From contig NZ_JAUFRA010000005.1 of NCBI RefSeq assembly GCF_030410045.1, positions 496,001 to 560,000 of the forward strand: a stretch of DNA of 64,000 nt. Reading direction: 5' to 3'. The notes under the pieces are model-generated. The model worked only from the letters and a program-made list of their open reading frames with translations, made no database searches and had not been told where the DNA came from. Each line of letters starts with the position of its first letter. Position 1 is the first letter of the stretch. A program made the translations under genes and the position numbers. This DNA comes from Marivivens donghaensis (GTDB lineage: Bacteria > Pseudomonadota > Alphaproteobacteria > Rhodobacterales > Rhodobacteraceae). Positions 61,953-64,000 of this stretch are shown one piece after another.

Positions 61953-62411
61953 TTATCCCAGTTTTGCTTTGACCATCGGGCCAACAGCGCCAAAGTCCAT
62001 TTGGCCGGTGTATTTGGCCTTTAGGGCCCCCATCACCTTGCCCATGTCGCGGATCGATTCCGCGCCAACTTCGGCCATTGCAGCTGTGATCGCTGCGTCA
62101 ACCTCAGCGTCATCCAACTGACGCGGCAGGAAATCTTCGATAACGCTGATCTCGCCGCGTTCCTTTTCAGCCAGTTCCAGACGACCGCCCTCTTCGTATT
62201 GGCGGGCACTTTCCTGACGTTGCTTTACCATTTTACCAAGGATCGCGAGAACCTCGTCGTCACCGATGACCGACTCTTCACCATCCCCACGAGCAGCAAT
62301 TTCGCGGTCCTTGATCGCAGCACTGATCAAACGAAGTGTCGAAAGCCGTCCTGCGTCCTTCGCCTTCATCGCCTCTTTGAGTGCTGCGTTAATCCGTTCA
62401 CGCATGTCCAT
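61953..62411 (-). CDS. GatB/YqeY-domain protein
   Basis: 152 residues. The helical YqeY fold is recognisable from INAALKEAMKAKDAGRLSTLRL, KMVKQRQESARQYEEGGR and the C-terminal MGALKAKYTGQMDFG segment. It resembles the tail domain of GatB and is commonly beside carA or rpoD in alphaproteobacteria. Possible tRNA-amidotransferase-related role; not proven. Divergent from carA. Confidence 0.9.
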   Translation of the reverse strand: MDMRERINAALKEAMKAKDAGRLSTLRLISAAIKDREIAARGDGEESVIGDDEVLAILGKMVKQRQESARQYEEGGRLELAEKERGEISVIEDFLPRQLDDAEVDAAITAAMAEVGAESIRDMGKVMGALKAKYTGQMDFGAVGPMVKAKLG

Positions 62412-62562
62412 CCCGTTCCCCTTGCGAGCGATAACATCCGCGCAGCTTTACCTGTCCTATCCGTTCGTGACAACCTCATCTGAGGCTTGGAACGTTACGG
62501 CCTTGACCCTATGGTGGCTCATGCCTAGTAACGCAGCAATTTGACCATAAGGAGTCGCTGCC

Positions 62563-63723
62563 ATGCCGAACGGAACCGCCCAAAAACCGACCGCCTGCCT
62601 CGCGCTAGCTGATGGCACTCTGTTTTATGGTAAGGGGTTCGGCGCGACGGGCCAGACCACCGCAGAGCTTTGCTTTAACACAGCGATGACGGGATATCAG
62701 GAAATCATGACCGATCCGTCCTACGCTGGACAGATCGTCACCTTTACCTTCCCACACATCGGCAACACTGGCGTCAACGAAGAAGACGACGAAACAGCCG
62801 ATCCCGTTTCGGCTGGCATGGTTGTCAAATGGGACCCGACCGAGCCGTCGAACTGGCGTGCAACCGAAGAGTTGACCGCTTGGCTCACCAAAAAAGGTCG
62901 CATCGGTATCGGCGGCATCGATACCCGTCGCCTGACCCGCGCTATCCGTCAGCAAGGTGCACCTCACGTCGCTCTCGCCCACGATCCCGAAGGTAACTTC
63001 GACGCTGAAGCACTCGTCGCTGCGGCACGTGGGTTCAAAGGTCTGGTCGGTCTCGACCTCGCCAAAGATGTGACCTGCGCACAGTCCTACAAATGGAACG
63101 AAATGCGTTGGGCGTGGCCAGATGGCTATCAGCCGAACACCGCACCTAAACACAAGGTCGTTGCCGTTGACTATGGCGCAAAGCGTAACATCCTGCGCTG
63201 CCTTGCTTCCGCGGGCTGCGACGTGATCGTTCTGCCTGCGACCGCAACTGCCGAAGACGTGCTGTCGCACAATCCTGATGGCGTGTTCCTCTCGAACGGC
63301 CCCGGCGACCCAGCCGCGACTGGCGAATACGCTGTTCCGATGATCAAACAGGTTCTGGATACCACCGATCTACCCGTCTTTGGTATCTGTCTCGGGCACC
63401 AAATGCTGGCTCTCGCGCTCGGCGCTAAGACCGTGAAAATGAACCACGGCCACCACGGTGCGAACCACCCCGTTAAAGACAAAGACACGGGCAAGGTCGA
63501 AATCACGTCGATGAACCACGGTTTTACCGTGGACAGCCAGACGCTCCCCGAAGGTGTTGTTGAAACTCACATCTCGCTGTTTGATGGATCGAACTGCGGT
63601 ATCCGCATGGCTGATCGTCCGGTGTTCTCGGTTCAGCACCACCCAGAGGCATCGCCGGGTCCGCAGGACAGCTTCTACCTGTTCGAGCGTTTCGCCGACG
63701 CCATGGAAGCGCGCAAAGCGTAA
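62563..63723 (+). CDS. carA: Carbamoyl-phosphate synthase small subunit
   Basis: 386 residues; the glutaminase subunit that feeds ammonia to CarB for arginine and pyrimidine synthesis. N-terminal CPSase domain (residues 1-140, FNTAMTGYQEIMTDPSY) and class I amidotransferase: nucleophile Cys in FGICLGHQMLALALG and the His/Glu pair in HHPEASPGP. Start has GGAG upstream. carB is not in the window. Confidence 0.96.
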   Translation: MPNGTAQKPTACLALADGTLFYGKGFGATGQTTAELCFNTAMTGYQEIMTDPSYAGQIVTFTFPHIGNTGVNEEDDETADPVSAGMVVKWDPTEPSNWRATEELTAWLTKKGRIGIGGIDTRRLTRAIRQQGAPHVALAHDPEGNFDAEALVAAARGFKGLVGLDLAKDVTCAQSYKWNEMRWAWPDGYQPNTAPKHKVVAVDYGAKRNILRCLASAGCDVIVLPATATAEDVLSHNPDGVFLSNGPGDPAATGEYAVPMIKQVLDTTDLPVFGICLGHQMLALALGAKTVKMNHGHHGANHPVKDKDTGKVEITSMNHGFTVDSQTLPEGVVETHISLFDGSNCGIRMADRPVFSVQHHPEASPGPQDSFYLFERFADAMEARKA

Positions 63724-63757
63724 TCGCGTTAACGCCGCTTTAAGCCGAAATAGAGTG

Positions 63758-63790
63758 AACTCCCGCCTGAAAAGTCGGGAGTTTTCTTTT
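63758..63790 (+). terminator. Rho-independent terminator after carA
   Basis: Stem AACTCCCG / CGGGAGTT with a 10-nt loop, followed by TTTTCTTTTT. It lies 35 bp after the carA stop. Confidence 0.85.
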
Positions 63791-63819
63791 TGCAGCACAC
63801 GCGCAGTTTCAGGACGGTT

Positions 63820-64000
63820 GTGGTAGAACCGTTTGCACCGTCTCTGAGCCCATTGGGCAAAGAGGTGATCCGACGTGGGTTCGCCTCTGCCCAGCGCGTG
63901 GCGGTCGCGGAACAGGACGCGAGCAGACAGGGCTGTCGATTGGCGGATACCTTGCGCCTGCGACTGTCGATCAGCGCGGCCAAAATGGCAGAGGTCGAGG
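63820..64000 (+). CDS. Partial protein with an MshEN/GspE-like N-terminus
   Basis: Sixty open codons from a GTG at 63820 (AGGA 5 bp upstream) to the end of the window. The visible start LSPLGKEVIRRGFAS, then VAEQDASRQGCRLADTLRL, has the pattern of the short N-terminal domain that precedes type II/IV secretion ATPases and some membrane glycosyltransferases. In Roseobacters the latter is more usual here. Rest lies outside the window. Confidence 0.5.
   Translation, partial: MVEPFAPSLSPLGKEVIRRGFASAQRVAVAEQDASRQGCRLADTLRLRLSISAAKMAEVE

Overview
The window looks like a chromosomal segment of a marine Rhodobacteraceae (Roseobacter-group) alphaproteobacterium. Supporting signs are the gene repertoire (heterotetrameric sarcosine-oxidase-like genes, betaine ABC transporter, Hint/RTX secreted protein, FnrL-like box near ctaD) and the housekeeping order SPOR lipoprotein-dacC-tmk-holB-tatD-MBL protein. 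The genus is inferred, not proven.

Layout. 0-4 kb: end of a sugar-catabolic operon (barrel protein plus PfkB kinase), then an SbtA-type permease divergent from an OxyR-like LysR regulator without the redox cysteines. 4-10.7 kb: a lipoprotein subtilase with an autotransporter-like C-terminus, and a coupled thiolase / acyl-CoA synthetase / 3-hydroxybutyrate dehydrogenase operon divergent from a PAS-LuxR regulator. 10.7-16.1 kb: a glpD/glpK relic, rpsU, a periplasmic rhodanese, a DadA-like oxidase, unknowns, and a photolyase-like protein with apparently swapped domain order. 16.4-19.6 kb: a graveyard of IS5 and IS3 remnants, an alpha/beta-hydrolase fragment, a truncated TRAP permease and one intact IS6-family element.

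19.6-37.1 kb is the most interesting region: an accessory catabolic cluster for a methylated or cyclic amino acid of the proline-betaine / hydroxyproline type. It holds an enolase-superfamily epimerase/dehydratase, a glycine-betaine-type ABC importer, an Ldh-family imino-acid reductase, DUF3726, an unrecognised 555-aa protein, an M19 'dipeptidase' lacking canonical metal ligands, an aldehyde dehydrogenase, and a soxBDAG-like oxidase whose delta subunit has lost its zinc cysteines. A LysR and a GlxA-type AraC regulator control it. An internal deletion has fused the tail of proV to the remnant of another AraC gene.

37.1-42.4 kb: a mobile module (nuclease fragment, DUF5681, ParB-methyltransferase, DUF2924, large serine recombinase, a cluster of CCCTG repeats) abutting tRNA-Ser(TGA). 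42.5-48.9 kb: cell-envelope and replication housekeeping genes. 48.9-53.8 kb: a spermidine/putrescine-type ABC operon. 54-56 kb: a Hint/RTX protein and tRNA-Leu(GAG). 56-64 kb: DUF2306/LytTR pair, lipB, DUF2244, ctaD, an aminotransferase, a YqeY-like protein, carA and the start of a further gene.

How the genes would work together: in the amine cluster the ABC system imports a quaternary or cyclic amine, the enolase-family enzyme epimerises or dehydrates it, the Sox-like complex could remove an N-methyl group, the Ldh-family enzyme would reduce a cyclic imine to proline, and the aldehyde dehydrogenase would finish the carbon skeleton. No Rieske demethylase and no folate genes are present locally, so the pathway is incomplete here or uses a different substrate.
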